Shown in pieces: positions 17,118 to 24,586 of a stretch of DNA of 64,000 bases. The notes below the pieces were generated by a model that was not told where the DNA came from, ran no database searches, and saw only the letters and a list, made by a program, of their open reading frames with translations. Position numbers and translations under genes: made by a program. Every line of letters starts with the position of its first letter. Positions within the stretch are counted from its first letter, which is position 1. The stretch covers positions 4,032,714 to 4,096,713 of the forward strand of contig CP129480.1 in assembly GCA_030583885.1 (NCBI GenBank). The letters are read 5' to 3'. This stretch comes from Anaerolineales bacterium (lineage in GTDB: Bacteria; Chloroflexota; Anaerolineae; Anaerolineales; Villigracilaceae).

Positions 17118-17183
17118 GTAGGTCACGTTTGCAACGTGACGAACAAAATTTACTAAACCTGTCACGCTCAAAGCGTGACCTAC
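17118..17183. repeat. Family A composite palindrome (ilvD-ilvB gap)
   Basis: GTAGG (17118) and CCTAC (17183) bound two perfect stem-loops, 17122-17140 (GTCACGTT with its complement) and 17161-17179 (GTCACGCT with its complement). The outermost CCTAC, read on the minus strand, supplies the TAG stop codon of ilvD. Confidence 0.8.
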
Positions 17184-18847
17184 GATTGAAGAACCGCGCC
17201 TGTATCCGCGCTGGTGACAAAATACGAATACCGCTTCAACCACTTCGATGTGACCTTGGACTCGAACGGAGGCAGCGCCTTAAGCCGACTCTGGATCTCC
17301 GCCTCGCTCAACTTAACGTCGAGTTTGCGTGCCGCCAAATCAATCTGGACTAGATCCCCGGCTTTGAGCGCCGCAATCGGACCACCCGCCGCCGCCTCAG
17401 GTGAGACATGACCGATGCACGCACCCCGCGTCCCGCCGCTGAAACGACCATCTGTAATGAGCGCGACCTTATCGCCGAGCCCCTGTCCCATGATCACGGA
17501 CGTGGGTGATAACATCTCCTGCATCCCAGGTCCACCTTTCGGTCCTTCGTAACGAACCACAACACAATCACCGGCTTTGACCTTGCCAGCCAAAATCCCC
17601 GCCATTGCCTCATCTTGTGACTCAAAAATGACAGCAGGCCCCTCGAACTTCATCATCGCCTCGCTCACCCCTCCGACTTTAACAACCGCACCATTTGGCG
17701 CAAGATTGCCAAACAGAATGGATAAGCCTCCGCGCTTGGAATGAGCGTTATCATAACGTCGGATTACTTCTTCATCTTTGATATCGCAGCCTTGAATTGA
17801 TTCCCCCAAGATCTTGCCAGTGACCGTGATGCGGTCAAGATGCAACATCCCCGTCCCTCGTTGGACTTCGTTCAATATTGCAGGGATTCCGCCCGCGCGG
17901 TGCACATCTTCCATGTGCCATTTACCCGCCGGACTTACCTTGCAGATATGCGGCACCTTGTCTGCAACAGCATTGATGCGCTCCAGCGGATAGTCCACGC
18001 CGGCTTCATTCGCCAAGGCCAATGTGTGCAGCACGGTATTCGTCGAACCGCCCATCGCCATATCCAGCGCAAACGCATCGTCAATGGCATCCGCAGTGAC
18101 GATGTCACGCGGCTTGATATCACGCTCGATCAAGGTCATGATCTGCGCCGCAGCCCTACGCGCCAAATCCTCACGCTCGGGCGTCTTCGCCAAGGCAGAA
18201 CCGTTATAGGGTAGAGCCAGACCGAGAACTTCCATAAGACAGTTCATTGAGTTCGCGGTAAACATCCCGGAGCACGAGCCGCAGGATGGGCAGGCAAATT
18301 TTTCCAAAATGGATAATCGCTCCTCATCGATCTTCCCCGCCGAGAATGCACCAACACCCTCAAAAACGGAGATCAAATCGATCGTCTCGCCATCGGGAGT
18401 CATCCCCGCTTTCATCGCGCCGCCAGAGACAAAGATAGTCGGCACGTTCACGCGCATGGCAGCCAGCAGCATGCCAGGCACGATCTTGTCGCAGTTCGGA
18501 ATGCAGACCATCGCGTCGAATCGATGAGCTTCGATCATGGTCTCGACGCAGTCAGCAATTAGTTCACGAGAGGGAAGCGAGTACTTCATTCCCGCGTGAC
18601 CCATCGCGATGCCGTCATCCACGCCGATGGTGTTGAACTCGAACGGCACGCCGCCCGCCGCACGGACGGCATCCTTCACCAGTTTGCCGAACTCCTGCAA
18701 ATGCACATGCCCGGGAACCACATCCACATATGAATTGACGATGGCAACGAACGGCTTGTTGAAATCGTCGTCCTGCAAGCCCGTGGCGCGCAACAACGCG
18801 CGGTGCGGCGCTTTATCAAAACCCTTCTTGACTGTATCTGATCGCAT
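17180..18847 (-). CDS. ilvD: Dihydroxy-acid dehydratase
   Basis: Fe-S dehydratase forming 2-oxo acids for Val, Leu and Ile. The 555 residues carry the cluster ligands in CIPNCDKIVPGM and CPSCGSCSGMFTANSMNC, and a GRFSGGTRGACIGHVSPEA C-terminal region. ATG 18847 is chosen; an in-frame start at 18904 would translate a GC-rich repeat. The ribosome site is weak (GGAAAAGAG). It is the first large gene of the operon, about 55 bp past a terminator hairpin and after the leader peptide, so its expression probably depends on antitermination. The TAG stop lies within a palindromic repeat. Confidence 0.95.
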   Translation of the reverse strand: MRSDTVKKGFDKAPHRALLRATGLQDDDFNKPFVAIVNSYVDVVPGHVHLQEFGKLVKDAVRAAGGVPFEFNTIGVDDGIAMGHAGMKYSLPSRELIADCVETMIEAHRFDAMVCIPNCDKIVPGMLLAAMRVNVPTIFVSGGAMKAGMTPDGETIDLISVFEGVGAFSAGKIDEERLSILEKFACPSCGSCSGMFTANSMNCLMEVLGLALPYNGSALAKTPEREDLARRAAAQIMTLIERDIKPRDIVTADAIDDAFALDMAMGGSTNTVLHTLALANEAGVDYPLERINAVADKVPHICKVSPAGKWHMEDVHRAGGIPAILNEVQRGTGMLHLDRITVTGKILGESIQGCDIKDEEVIRRYDNAHSKRGGLSILFGNLAPNGAVVKVGGVSEAMMKFEGPAVIFESQDEAMAGILAGKVKAGDCVVVRYEGPKGGPGMQEMLSPTSVIMGQGLGDKVALITDGRFSGGTRGACIGHVSPEAAAGGPIAALKAGDLVQIDLAARKLDVKLSEAEIQSRLKALPPFESKVTSKWLKRYSYFVTSADTGAVLQS

Positions 18848-18902
18848 AACTCTTTTCCTTTGACTCCCCCCTCCTTTTGGGAGAGGATGTGGGGGTGAGG
18901 TC

Positions 18903-18940
18903 AAAATAAAAAGAGCCGCCCGTGGTCAGGGCGGCTCTTT
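18903..18940 (-). terminator. Attenuator-type terminator ahead of ilvD
   Basis: A 12-bp perfect stem (AAAGAGCCGCCC with its complement, 18910-18940, 7-nt loop) followed by TTTTTATTTT on the minus strand. It lies between the leader peptide stop (18959) and ilvD (18847), so it must be bypassed for ilvD to be expressed from the upstream promoter. A competing antiterminator was not evident by eye; CTTGCG in the leader can pair with CGCAAG (18944-18949) just before the stem, and a small hairpin lies at 19002-19017. Confidence 0.88.
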
Positions 18941-18958
18941 GCACTTGCGAAGGTGTGA

Positions 18959-19066
18959 TTATTTTCTCACTCTCACCATTGCCATCCTAACCGAAACTAG
19001 ATCCTTAATAATAAGGACCGCAAGGACGACAATAATAAGGGAGAGGGCAAACAACAATGGATTCAT
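18959..19066 (-). CDS. Candidate ilv operon leader peptide (35 residues)
   Basis: ATG 19066 opens 35 codons, of which 18 are Leu (7), Ile (4) or Val (7); residues 10-20 read LIIVVLAVLII. It begins about 13 nt after the predicted transcription start of a strong promoter and ends 19 nt before the terminator stem. This is the layout of the classical ilv leader peptides, where ribosome stalling at scarce Ile/Val/Leu-tRNA prevents termination. Codons for K21-D22 lie within a hairpin (19002-19017). The ribosome site is weak. Alternative: a tiny single-span membrane protein, since residues 4-20 could cross a membrane. A longer in-frame start at 19180 lies upstream of the promoter. Confidence 0.68.
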   Translation of the reverse strand: MNPLLFALSLIIVVLAVLIIKDLVSVRMAMVRVRK

Positions 19067-19085
19067 GGGCTGTAGTTTCCGCCCG

Positions 19086-19113
19086 ATTATAGGCGGAATC
19101 ATAAATCCGTCAA
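19086..19113 (-). promoter_or_regulatory. Promoter of the ilv-leu operon
   Basis: TTGACG (19108-19113), 16-bp spacer, TATAAT (19086-19091) on the minus strand. Predicted start near 19079, only about a dozen nucleotides before the leader-peptide ATG. Confidence 0.8.
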
Positions 19114-19212
19114 GGGGCTGGATGCAGGCAGATCCGGGGAATCCCAAGCACGTACAGGAAAATTGAACACCAATCTCCAATTACAAAACCCAAATCCAAT
19201 ACGTCGGAATAC

Positions 19213-19241
19213 TTGACACATCCTCCTCCCTGCCATAGAAT
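19213..19241 (+). promoter_or_regulatory. Promoter of the lysC-asd unit
   Basis: TTGACA (19213-19218), exactly 17 bp, TAGAAT (19236-19241). The start should fall at about 19249, two to three nucleotides before an ATG that opens a 27-codon ORF. It diverges from the ilv promoter about 100 bp away. Confidence 0.8.
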
Positions 19242-19251
19242 AGCGCCCAAT

Positions 19252-19335
19252 ATGAACAGTAGCTTGAACTCGGCTCACTTCACCATGACCATGAATACCT
19301 CCCGGCTCTCCGTGAGGAAATTGTGCTTGGAATGA
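19252..19335 (+). CDS. Candidate lysC leader peptide (27 residues)
   Basis: The first ATG of the predicted lysC transcript opens 27 codons ending TGA at 19335. Residues 10-16 read FTMTMNT, a run of Thr, Met and Asn, all made from aspartate, the pathway that lysC opens. Thr16 (codon 19297-19299) overlaps the first strand of an RNA structure whose alternatives decide termination before lysC. This parallels threonine-operon leader peptides. The short 5' leader means leaderless translation. A chance ORF is possible because it is short, but the coupling to the hairpin set below makes chance less likely. Confidence 0.55.
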   Translation: MNSSLNSAHFTMTMNTSRLSVRKLCLE

Positions 19336-19397
19336 AGTAACCGAAATAACGGCTATCTCAAAACACACAACGCCTCACGGAAACGCGGGGCGTTTTT
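19298..19397 (+). promoter_or_regulatory. Transcription attenuator upstream of lysC
   Basis: Three mutually exclusive pairings can be read. Strand 1:2 is CCTC (19298-19301) with GAGG (19314-19317). Strand 2:3 (antiterminator) is TCCGTGAGG (19309-19317) with CCTCACGGA (19373-19381), nine perfect pairs. Strand 3:4 (terminator) is AACGCCTC (19369-19376) with GGGGCGTT (19387-19394, one G-U), followed by TTTATTTAT. A ribosome held on the Thr/Met codons would mask strand 1, favour 2:3 and let transcription reach lysC. Confidence 0.72.
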
Positions 19398-19422
19398 ATT
19401 TATCACCTCACAGGAGAATGCC

Positions 19423-20841
19423 ATGCAAAAAACGCTTGTGATGAAATTCGGAGGAACATCTGTCGGTTCAACCGATGCGATGCAATCCACCATGCAGATC
19501 ATTCGGGAAGCGAAAAAGGATTGGGATCGCATCGTCGTGGTGACGTCTGCCATGTCCGGCGTGACGAACCTGCTATTGGACTCGGCCGCTTCCGCTTCGC
19601 ACGGGAAGGTTGATTCGCTTTCAGAGGCCGAATCCACACTGAGAGAGAAACACTTCACCGCCGCCGAGACGCTCATCAGGGATGAGAAACTGTGCGAAGC
19701 AACAAAAGCCGGGATCAACACGCTCATCCAATCCCTTGTAGATCTGTGCAAAGCCATCGCCGTGCTTGGCGAAGCCAGTCCGCGCGCGATGGATGCGGTA
19801 GTGTCACTCGGAGAACGGATGAGCATCCGTTTATTGGGGGCTGTTGTGAATGATGCAGACATCCACGCCAAAGCGGTTGAGTCGACGGAGTTCATCGTCA
19901 CCAATGCAAATTATCAGAACGCCCATCCGGACTTCAAAGCCACGACCAAAAAAACGCGTGAGATTTTGCATCCATTGATGGATGCTGGCATTATTCCCAT
20001 TATCACTGGCTTTATCGGCGCAACGCCTGAAGGCACAATTACCACGCTCGGGCGCGGCGGCAGTGACTACTCCGCCGCCATCATCGGCGCAGTCCTCCCT
20101 GCGGATGATGTGTGGATCTGGACCGATGTGGACGGCGTGATGACCACCGATCCGCGCATTGTGAAGGAAGCGCAAACTCTTCCAGAAATCAGCTACAACG
20201 AAATCGCGGAACTGGCCTATTACGGTGCAAAGGTCCTGCATCCAAAAACCATCCGACCCGTGTTGGATGCGGGCATTGGCCTGCGGATTTGCAACACGTT
20301 CAATCCCAGCCATCCCGGCACACGGTTGACCGCCACCATCAAAAACAATGGCAAAGTGAATGGCAAGGTCATCAAAGCTGTGACTGCCATCCGCAAGCAA
20401 AGGCTGATCACCATTGAGGGGCGCGGTATGTTGGGCGTCCCCGGCGTGGCGGCGCGCGCCTTTGGGGCAGTAGCATCCACAGGGACGAGCGTTCCGCTAA
20501 TCACGCAGGCTTCTTCCGAACAGTCCATTTGTTTTGCCGTGCCATCCGAACTTACTCTCACAGTTTTATCTGCCCTCGAAAAATCCTTTTCCCGCGAAAT
20601 CGAAGACGATGATATTGACCGCGTTTGGGCAACGGAGGACGTTTCAATCATCACCGTTGTCGGTGCAGGGATGCGGCACACGCCCGGCGTTTCAGGCAGG
20701 GTCTTTAGCAAACTTGGGGATGACGGTGTGAACGTTCTCGCCATCGCGCAAGGGTCTTCAGAAGTTTCTATTTCCCTCGTCGTCGAGGCGGTAGATACGG
20801 AGAATGCAGTGAAAGCACTGCATGAATTGATTATCCAATAA
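19423..20841 (+). CDS. lysC: Aspartate kinase
   Basis: Phosphorylates aspartate, the entry to Lys, Met and Thr synthesis. The 472 residues show KFGGTSVGSTDAM (6-18), the kinase core with GRGGSDYSAAIIGA, and two C-terminal ACT domains (TIEGRGMLGVPGVAARAF and a second with SIITVVGAGM) that bind feedback amino acids. It resembles the monofunctional ThrA/LysC III type; no homoserine dehydrogenase domain follows. ATG 19423 is preceded by AGGAG. Transcription appears attenuator-controlled (19298-19397). asd follows after a family C repeat, likely one transcript. Confidence 0.96.
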   Translation: MQKTLVMKFGGTSVGSTDAMQSTMQIIREAKKDWDRIVVVTSAMSGVTNLLLDSAASASHGKVDSLSEAESTLREKHFTAAETLIRDEKLCEATKAGINTLIQSLVDLCKAIAVLGEASPRAMDAVVSLGERMSIRLLGAVVNDADIHAKAVESTEFIVTNANYQNAHPDFKATTKKTREILHPLMDAGIIPIITGFIGATPEGTITTLGRGGSDYSAAIIGAVLPADDVWIWTDVDGVMTTDPRIVKEAQTLPEISYNEIAELAYYGAKVLHPKTIRPVLDAGIGLRICNTFNPSHPGTRLTATIKNNGKVNGKVIKAVTAIRKQRLITIEGRGMLGVPGVAARAFGAVASTGTSVPLITQASSEQSICFAVPSELTLTVLSALEKSFSREIEDDDIDRVWATEDVSIITVVGAGMRHTPGVSGRVFSKLGDDGVNVLAIAQGSSEVSISLVVEAVDTENAVKALHELIIQ

Positions 20842-20849
20842 AAAACGCC

Positions 20850-20895
20850 GGTTTCGATATGCCCCTCAAAGAACATTCGGGGCCACTCAACCACC
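20850..20895. repeat. Family C repeat (lysC-asd gap)
   Basis: GGTTTCGATATGCCCC ... GGGGCCACTCAACCACCG, 46 bp, with inner CCCC/GGGG stem. Related copies at 13491-13597 and 23571-23616. Confidence 0.65.
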
Positions 20896-20922
20896 GATGT
20901 ATAAATCAAAGGAGAAATTATC

Positions 20923-21984
20923 ATGTCCCAATCTCAAATTTCCGTTGCCGTGCTCGGCGCGACAGGTTCTGTTGGTCAAAGATTTATTTCTTTGCTCGAC
21001 AATCATCCATGGTTCAAGGTGGTGGCGCTCGCCGCGTCGGACCGTTCGGCTGGACAAAAATATTCACAGGCAACACGTTGGGTGTTGGATACGCCCATGC
21101 CCGATTATGCGCGCGACATGGTCATCGTCCCTGCCAGCACGGATGCGGTCCAGGCGAAAATCGTCTTTTCGGCGTTGCATACCGAAATTGCAAATGAACT
21201 AGAACCTGCATTTGCAAAAGCAGGTGCAGCAGTTTGTTCAAACGCATCATCCTATCGCAGAGGTGAGGATGTGCCGTTGTTATTGCCTGAGATCAATGCA
21301 GAGCATATTCAACTGGTGAAGCAACAGCGCAAGAACAAAGGCTGGAGCGGATGCATTGTCACCAACCCGAACTGCACGAGCACAGGTCTGACGATCGCGC
21401 TCAAAGCCCTGGATGAAGCCTTCGGCGTGAAAAAAGTTTTCATGGTTTCGTTACAGGCGCTTTCTGGTGCCGGTTACCCTGGCGTGCCATCACTCGACAT
21501 CATGGATAACATCATCCCAAATGTGGGCAATGGCGGCGAAGAAGAAAAAGTGGAATGGGAGCCGCGCAAGATGCTCGGGAAATTCTATGAAGGCAAGATC
21601 GACATGGCAGATATTGCGTTCAGCGCACATACAAATCGGGTGGCTGTCATTGATGGTCATACCGTGTGTGCGAGCGTGCAGTTAGACAAATCCGTAGAGC
21701 CGGAAATGGCTATTCAAGCATTACGCGATTATGCGGCGGCGCCGTCAGCGAGGGAACTGCCTTCGTCGCCGCGACCAGTGATCGAGGTCAGAGATGAAGC
21801 GGATCGTCCCCAGCCAAGACTTGACCGAATGGCAGGCAAAGGCATGATGACAGTCGTCGGTCGTGTGCGGCGTGATCCCATTCTTGATCTTAAGTTTGTG
21901 GTGCTTTCGCACAATACGATCCGCGGTGCGGCGGGTGCATCCATCTATAATGCAGAGTTGTTGTTGAATGAAGGACTATTATGA
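20923..21984 (+). CDS. asd: Aspartate-semialdehyde dehydrogenase
   Basis: NADPH-dependent reduction of aspartyl phosphate to the semialdehyde, second step after LysC. The 353 residues have the Rossmann start VLGATGSVGQRFISLL, the catalytic Cys in TNPNCTSTGL, and SGAGYPGVPSLDI. The catalytic segment and overall layout are those of the fungal/archaeal-type enzyme rather than the E. coli type. ATG 20923 lies about 11 bp after an AAGGAG site. Downstream is an interspersed palindrome and the metY promoter. Confidence 0.95.
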   Translation: MSQSQISVAVLGATGSVGQRFISLLDNHPWFKVVALAASDRSAGQKYSQATRWVLDTPMPDYARDMVIVPASTDAVQAKIVFSALHTEIANELEPAFAKAGAAVCSNASSYRRGEDVPLLLPEINAEHIQLVKQQRKNKGWSGCIVTNPNCTSTGLTIALKALDEAFGVKKVFMVSLQALSGAGYPGVPSLDIMDNIIPNVGNGGEEEKVEWEPRKMLGKFYEGKIDMADIAFSAHTNRVAVIDGHTVCASVQLDKSVEPEMAIQALRDYAAAPSARELPSSPRPVIEVRDEADRPQPRLDRMAGKGMMTVVGRVRRDPILDLKFVVLSHNTIRGAAGASIYNAELLLNEGLL

Positions 21985-21987
21985 TCT

Positions 21988-22010
21988 GGGCGAGGAGGCC
22001 TCGCCCCTAC
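21988..22010. repeat. Family A palindrome, single arm (after asd)
   Basis: GGGCGAGGAGGCCTCGCCC is a near-perfect palindrome followed by CTAC. It abuts the -35 box of the metY promoter. Confidence 0.7.
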
Positions 22011-22040
22011 TTGACAATAAACAAATCACTATGATATAAA
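22011..22040 (+). promoter_or_regulatory. metY promoter
   Basis: TTGACA (22011-22016), 18-bp spacer, TATAAA (22035-22040). Places the transcript start about 13 nt before the first paired base of the SAM riboswitch. Confidence 0.7.
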
Positions 22041-22059
22041 CCACGAAATTAAATATTCG

Positions 22060-22175
22060 CTCTTATCCAGAGAGACCGAGGGAACGGCCCTTTGACGTCT
22101 CGGCAACCAAACGAAAGTTATGGTGCCAACTCCGACAGTGAATGGCAATGTCATTCAAGCACTGGAAGATGAGAG
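22060..22175 (+). promoter_or_regulatory. SAM-I (S-box) riboswitch
   Basis: Matches the S-box core: CTTATCCAGAGAG, GGGAACGGCCCTTTGACG, CTCGGCAACC, GGTGCCAACTCC, closed by P1 pairing of CTCTTATC (22060-22067) with GATGAGAG (22168-22175). SAM binding should favour the downstream terminator and switch off metY and metA. The P1 3' strand GAGAGG can instead pair with CCTCTT (22192-22197) of the terminator as antiterminator. Confidence 0.95.
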
Positions 22176-22190
22176 GACGGTATCGTATGT

Positions 22191-22227
22191 ACCTCTTCTT
22201 GTACTTTCAGAAGAGGTTTGTTTTTTT
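22191..22227 (+). terminator. Riboswitch-controlled terminator
   Basis: Stem ACCTCTTCT (22191-22199) with AGAAGAGGT (22209-22217), then a run of seven T (22221-22227). Lies between the SAM aptamer and metY. Confidence 0.9.
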
Positions 22228-22276
22228 ATCAATCTCTTCTGACGGGCGGATACATCATATTCAAGAGGAGACTCAC

Positions 22277-23560
22277 ATGGCTACACAAGAACGACAATTC
22301 GGTTTTTCAACGCGTCAATTGCATTCGGGTTATGACCCCGAAGCGACGACGGGCAGCCGCGCCGCGCCGATCTATCAGACCACGGCGTATGATCTGCAAA
22401 GCACAGACCGCGCCGCGCGTTTGTTCGCGCTGCAGGAAGCGGGCAACATTTACACACGCATCGGCAACCCGACCTCGAACATTGTTGAGAAACGTATTGC
22501 TGATCTCGAAGGCGGCATCGCGGCATTGGAAGTGAGTTCGGGTCACGCCGCGCAGACGACCGCCATTCTTGCCATTTGCGAAGCGGGCGATCACATCGTA
22601 TCTTCGTCCACGTTATATGGCGGGACGGTCAGTCAATTCAAGTACACCTTTCCACGTTTGGGAATCAGCGTGACGTTGGTTGACCCGTCCGACCCTGAAA
22701 ATTTCCGCAAGGCAATTCAACCCAATACAAAACTGTTTTTTGGTGAAACCATCGCCAATCCCTTTGGTAGTATTTTCCCCATCGAAGAAGTGGCGAAAAT
22801 TGCGGATGAGTTTGGAATTCCTTTGATGATCGACAACACGGCTGCCACACCGTATTTATGCCGTCCGTTCGAATGGGGAGCGCATATCATCACCCACTCC
22901 ACATCGAAATACATCGGCGGACATGGCACTTCAATCGGCGGTGCGATCGTGGACGGCGGCAAGTTCAAATGGGCTGGCAGCAAACGCCACAAGAATTTCA
23001 ACACACCTGACCCTTCGTATCATGATGTTGTTTATTCAGAAGATTTTGGTCCACTGGCGTTGATTTCGAAGGCGCGCGCTGGCATTTTGCGCGACCTTGG
23101 CACCAGTCAATCGCCATTCAATTCATGGCTGTTCATTCAGGGACTCGAAACTTTGTCCCTGCGCATGGACCGTCACGTGCAGAACGCGCAAGCCGTGGCA
23201 GAATTTTTGGCAGACCATCCCAAAGTCAGTTGGGTGAAGTATGCAGGTTTGTCCGATCATCCCGATCACGAACGCGCAAAGAAATATGTCCCCAAAGGTC
23301 CAAGCGCAGTCATCGGCTTCGGCGTCCAAGGCGGACGCGAAGCGGGCGCAAAGTTCATTAACAGCCTGAGGCTGTTCAGCCATGTCGCCAACTTCGGCGA
23401 TGCCAAGTCGCTCGCCATTCATCCCGCCAGCACCACACACTCCCAGCTTTCGGATGAGGAACAGAAAGCTGCAGGTGTCAGTCCTGATTTTATTCGTCTC
23501 TCCATAGGTCTTGAAGATATCGAAGATATTCTTTGGGATATCGACCAGGCGCTATCATAA
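22277..23560 (+). CDS. metY: O-acetylhomoserine sulfhydrylase
   Basis: PLP enzyme joining O-acetylhomoserine with sulfide to homocysteine (direct sulfhydrylation). The 427 residues are of the Cys/Met metabolism PLP family; the cofactor lysine lies in HSTSKYIGGHGTSIGG, and the long form with FNTPDPSYHDVVY is typical of MetY rather than MetB or MetC. Start ATG 22277 follows AAGAGGAGA; an earlier in-frame start at 22142 lies inside the riboswitch and is rejected. Controlled by the SAM riboswitch and followed by metA, its substrate supplier, which is disrupted. Confidence 0.94.
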   Translation: MATQERQFGFSTRQLHSGYDPEATTGSRAAPIYQTTAYDLQSTDRAARLFALQEAGNIYTRIGNPTSNIVEKRIADLEGGIAALEVSSGHAAQTTAILAICEAGDHIVSSSTLYGGTVSQFKYTFPRLGISVTLVDPSDPENFRKAIQPNTKLFFGETIANPFGSIFPIEEVAKIADEFGIPLMIDNTAATPYLCRPFEWGAHIITHSTSKYIGGHGTSIGGAIVDGGKFKWAGSKRHKNFNTPDPSYHDVVYSEDFGPLALISKARAGILRDLGTSQSPFNSWLFIQGLETLSLRMDRHVQNAQAVAEFLADHPKVSWVKYAGLSDHPDHERAKKYVPKGPSAVIGFGVQGGREAGAKFINSLRLFSHVANFGDAKSLAIHPASTTHSQLSDEEQKAAGVSPDFIRLSIGLEDIEDILWDIDQALS

Positions 23561-23570
23561 ATACTCCGCT

Positions 23571-23616
23571 GGTTTCGATACACATTCGGCTATAGCCTCA
23601 GGCTACCCAACTACCG
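23571..23616. repeat. Family C repeat (metY-metA gap)
   Basis: GGTTTCGATACACATTCGGC ... CCCAACTACCG, 46 bp, related to the copies at 13491 and 20850. It occupies most of the gap between metY and metA. Confidence 0.6.
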
Positions 23617-24034
23617 ATGTTGGAAAATACATTATGCCTGTAAAAATCCCCGCCACCCTGCCCGCCCGCGCGACACTTGAACGCGAGAATATCTTCATCA
23701 TGGATGAAGATCGTGCGCTTCATCAAGATATTCGCCCTCTACGCGTTTCGATTCTGAATCTGATGCCAACCAAGATCACCACCGAGACCCAGCTTTTACG
23801 TCTACTCTCCAACTCGGCGCTTCAGGTCGAGGTCACGCTGCTGCACACCGCCACGCACGAATCAAAAAATACTAATGCGGACCATCTGCTCAATCACTAT
23901 CTCACCTATGAAGATGTGAAACATGAAAAATTCGATGGGCTGATCGTCACGGGCGCGCCCGTCGAGCAGATGCCATTCGAAGAAGTCGATTATTGGAATG
24001 AGCTCACTCAAATCTTTGATTGGGCAGAGACTAT

Positions 24035-24586
24035 TCAGGTTAACTGAAGTTGCCTAACAGAAAGACCGGCGGCATGAAAGAAGCCAAGAAGTAAGTCTGG
24101 TCGACGACGCAAGCGAGCAAAACCACGATCAAGCATTGAGCGAATCTCCTCTTTAGAAGTTGGACGAGCATTTCTGAGATGTTGTTTAACATTTCCGTGA
24201 CAATACTCTTCCGGATTGAGCTGTGGAGCGTAAGCAGGTAACTCTTCAATCATGATCTCAGGATGCTGGCAGAGATAAGCTTTGGTGAGCTTGCTAAGAT
24301 GAATACGGGCTCGATCCCAGATCAAGATGATTTTTCCAGGTACCTGCCTACGGAGGTGTTCAAGTGCCTCAATCAAGTTATCGCTTTTTATCGAACCTTC
24401 AAAACATTTCTTGTAGATCTTGCCTGTAAGTGTCAGCGCTACGGCTGTCGATAGCGCTCGACGATCTTTGGTTACCCGTCGAAAAACGGGTCTCTTGCCA
24501 GTCCGAGCCCACGTCGTAGCCAATATTTCTTGAAAGGAGAACCCAAATTCATCCCAAAATACGATTTTTGCTTTGAGACGATGTGA
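24035..24586 (-). CDS. IS630 transposase, catalytic part (orfB frame)
   Basis: DDE catalytic domain read in the +1 frame relative to orfA. The triad fits WDEFGFS (first Asp), LIWDRARIH (second Asp) and LNPEEYCHGN (Glu). There is no start codon before the first catalytic Asp in this frame, so expression would need a +1 shift (or slippage) in the A7 run at 24588-24594, or else the element is inactive. The stop codon falls inside the left terminal repeat. An internal ATG at 24523 would miss the first Asp. Confidence 0.85.
   Translation of the reverse strand, partial: SHRLKAKIVFWDEFGFSFQEILATTWARTGKRPVFRRVTKDRRALSTAVALTLTGKIYKKCFEGSIKSDNLIEALEHLRRQVPGKIILIWDRARIHLSKLTKAYLCQHPEIMIEELPAYAPQLNPEEYCHGNVKQHLRNARPTSKEEIRSMLDRGFARLRRRPDLLLGFFHAAGLSVRQLQLT

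Noticed and set aside
18862..18902. GC-rich inverted repeat before ilvD as a separate gene element
   Set aside because: CTCCCCCCTCC...GGGAGAGG...GGGGGTGAGG resembles another dispersed repeat, but only one clear copy (and a doubtful one at 53329-53366) is present, so it is not listed as a family.
18847..19080. T-box riboswitch before ilvD
   Set aside because: T-boxes often control ilv genes, but I found no specifier loop, no AGGGUGGNACCGCG-type box and no room for stem I. The leader-peptide layout fits better.
18959..19180. 73-codon version of the ilv leader ORF starting at 19180
   Set aside because: Its start lies upstream of the TTGACG/TATAAT promoter that would make the RNA, so the 35-codon form from 19066 is preferred.
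19242..19422. Lysine riboswitch before lysC
   Set aside because: The leader of about 170 nt lacks the conserved L-box core sequences and five-helix junction. The alternative stems and Thr/Met codons fit translation-coupled attenuation.
22142..22276. N-terminal extension of MetY
   Set aside because: An ATG at 22142 is in frame but lies in the SAM aptamer and the terminator, and the added residues are not part of the family. ATG 22277 has a ribosome site.
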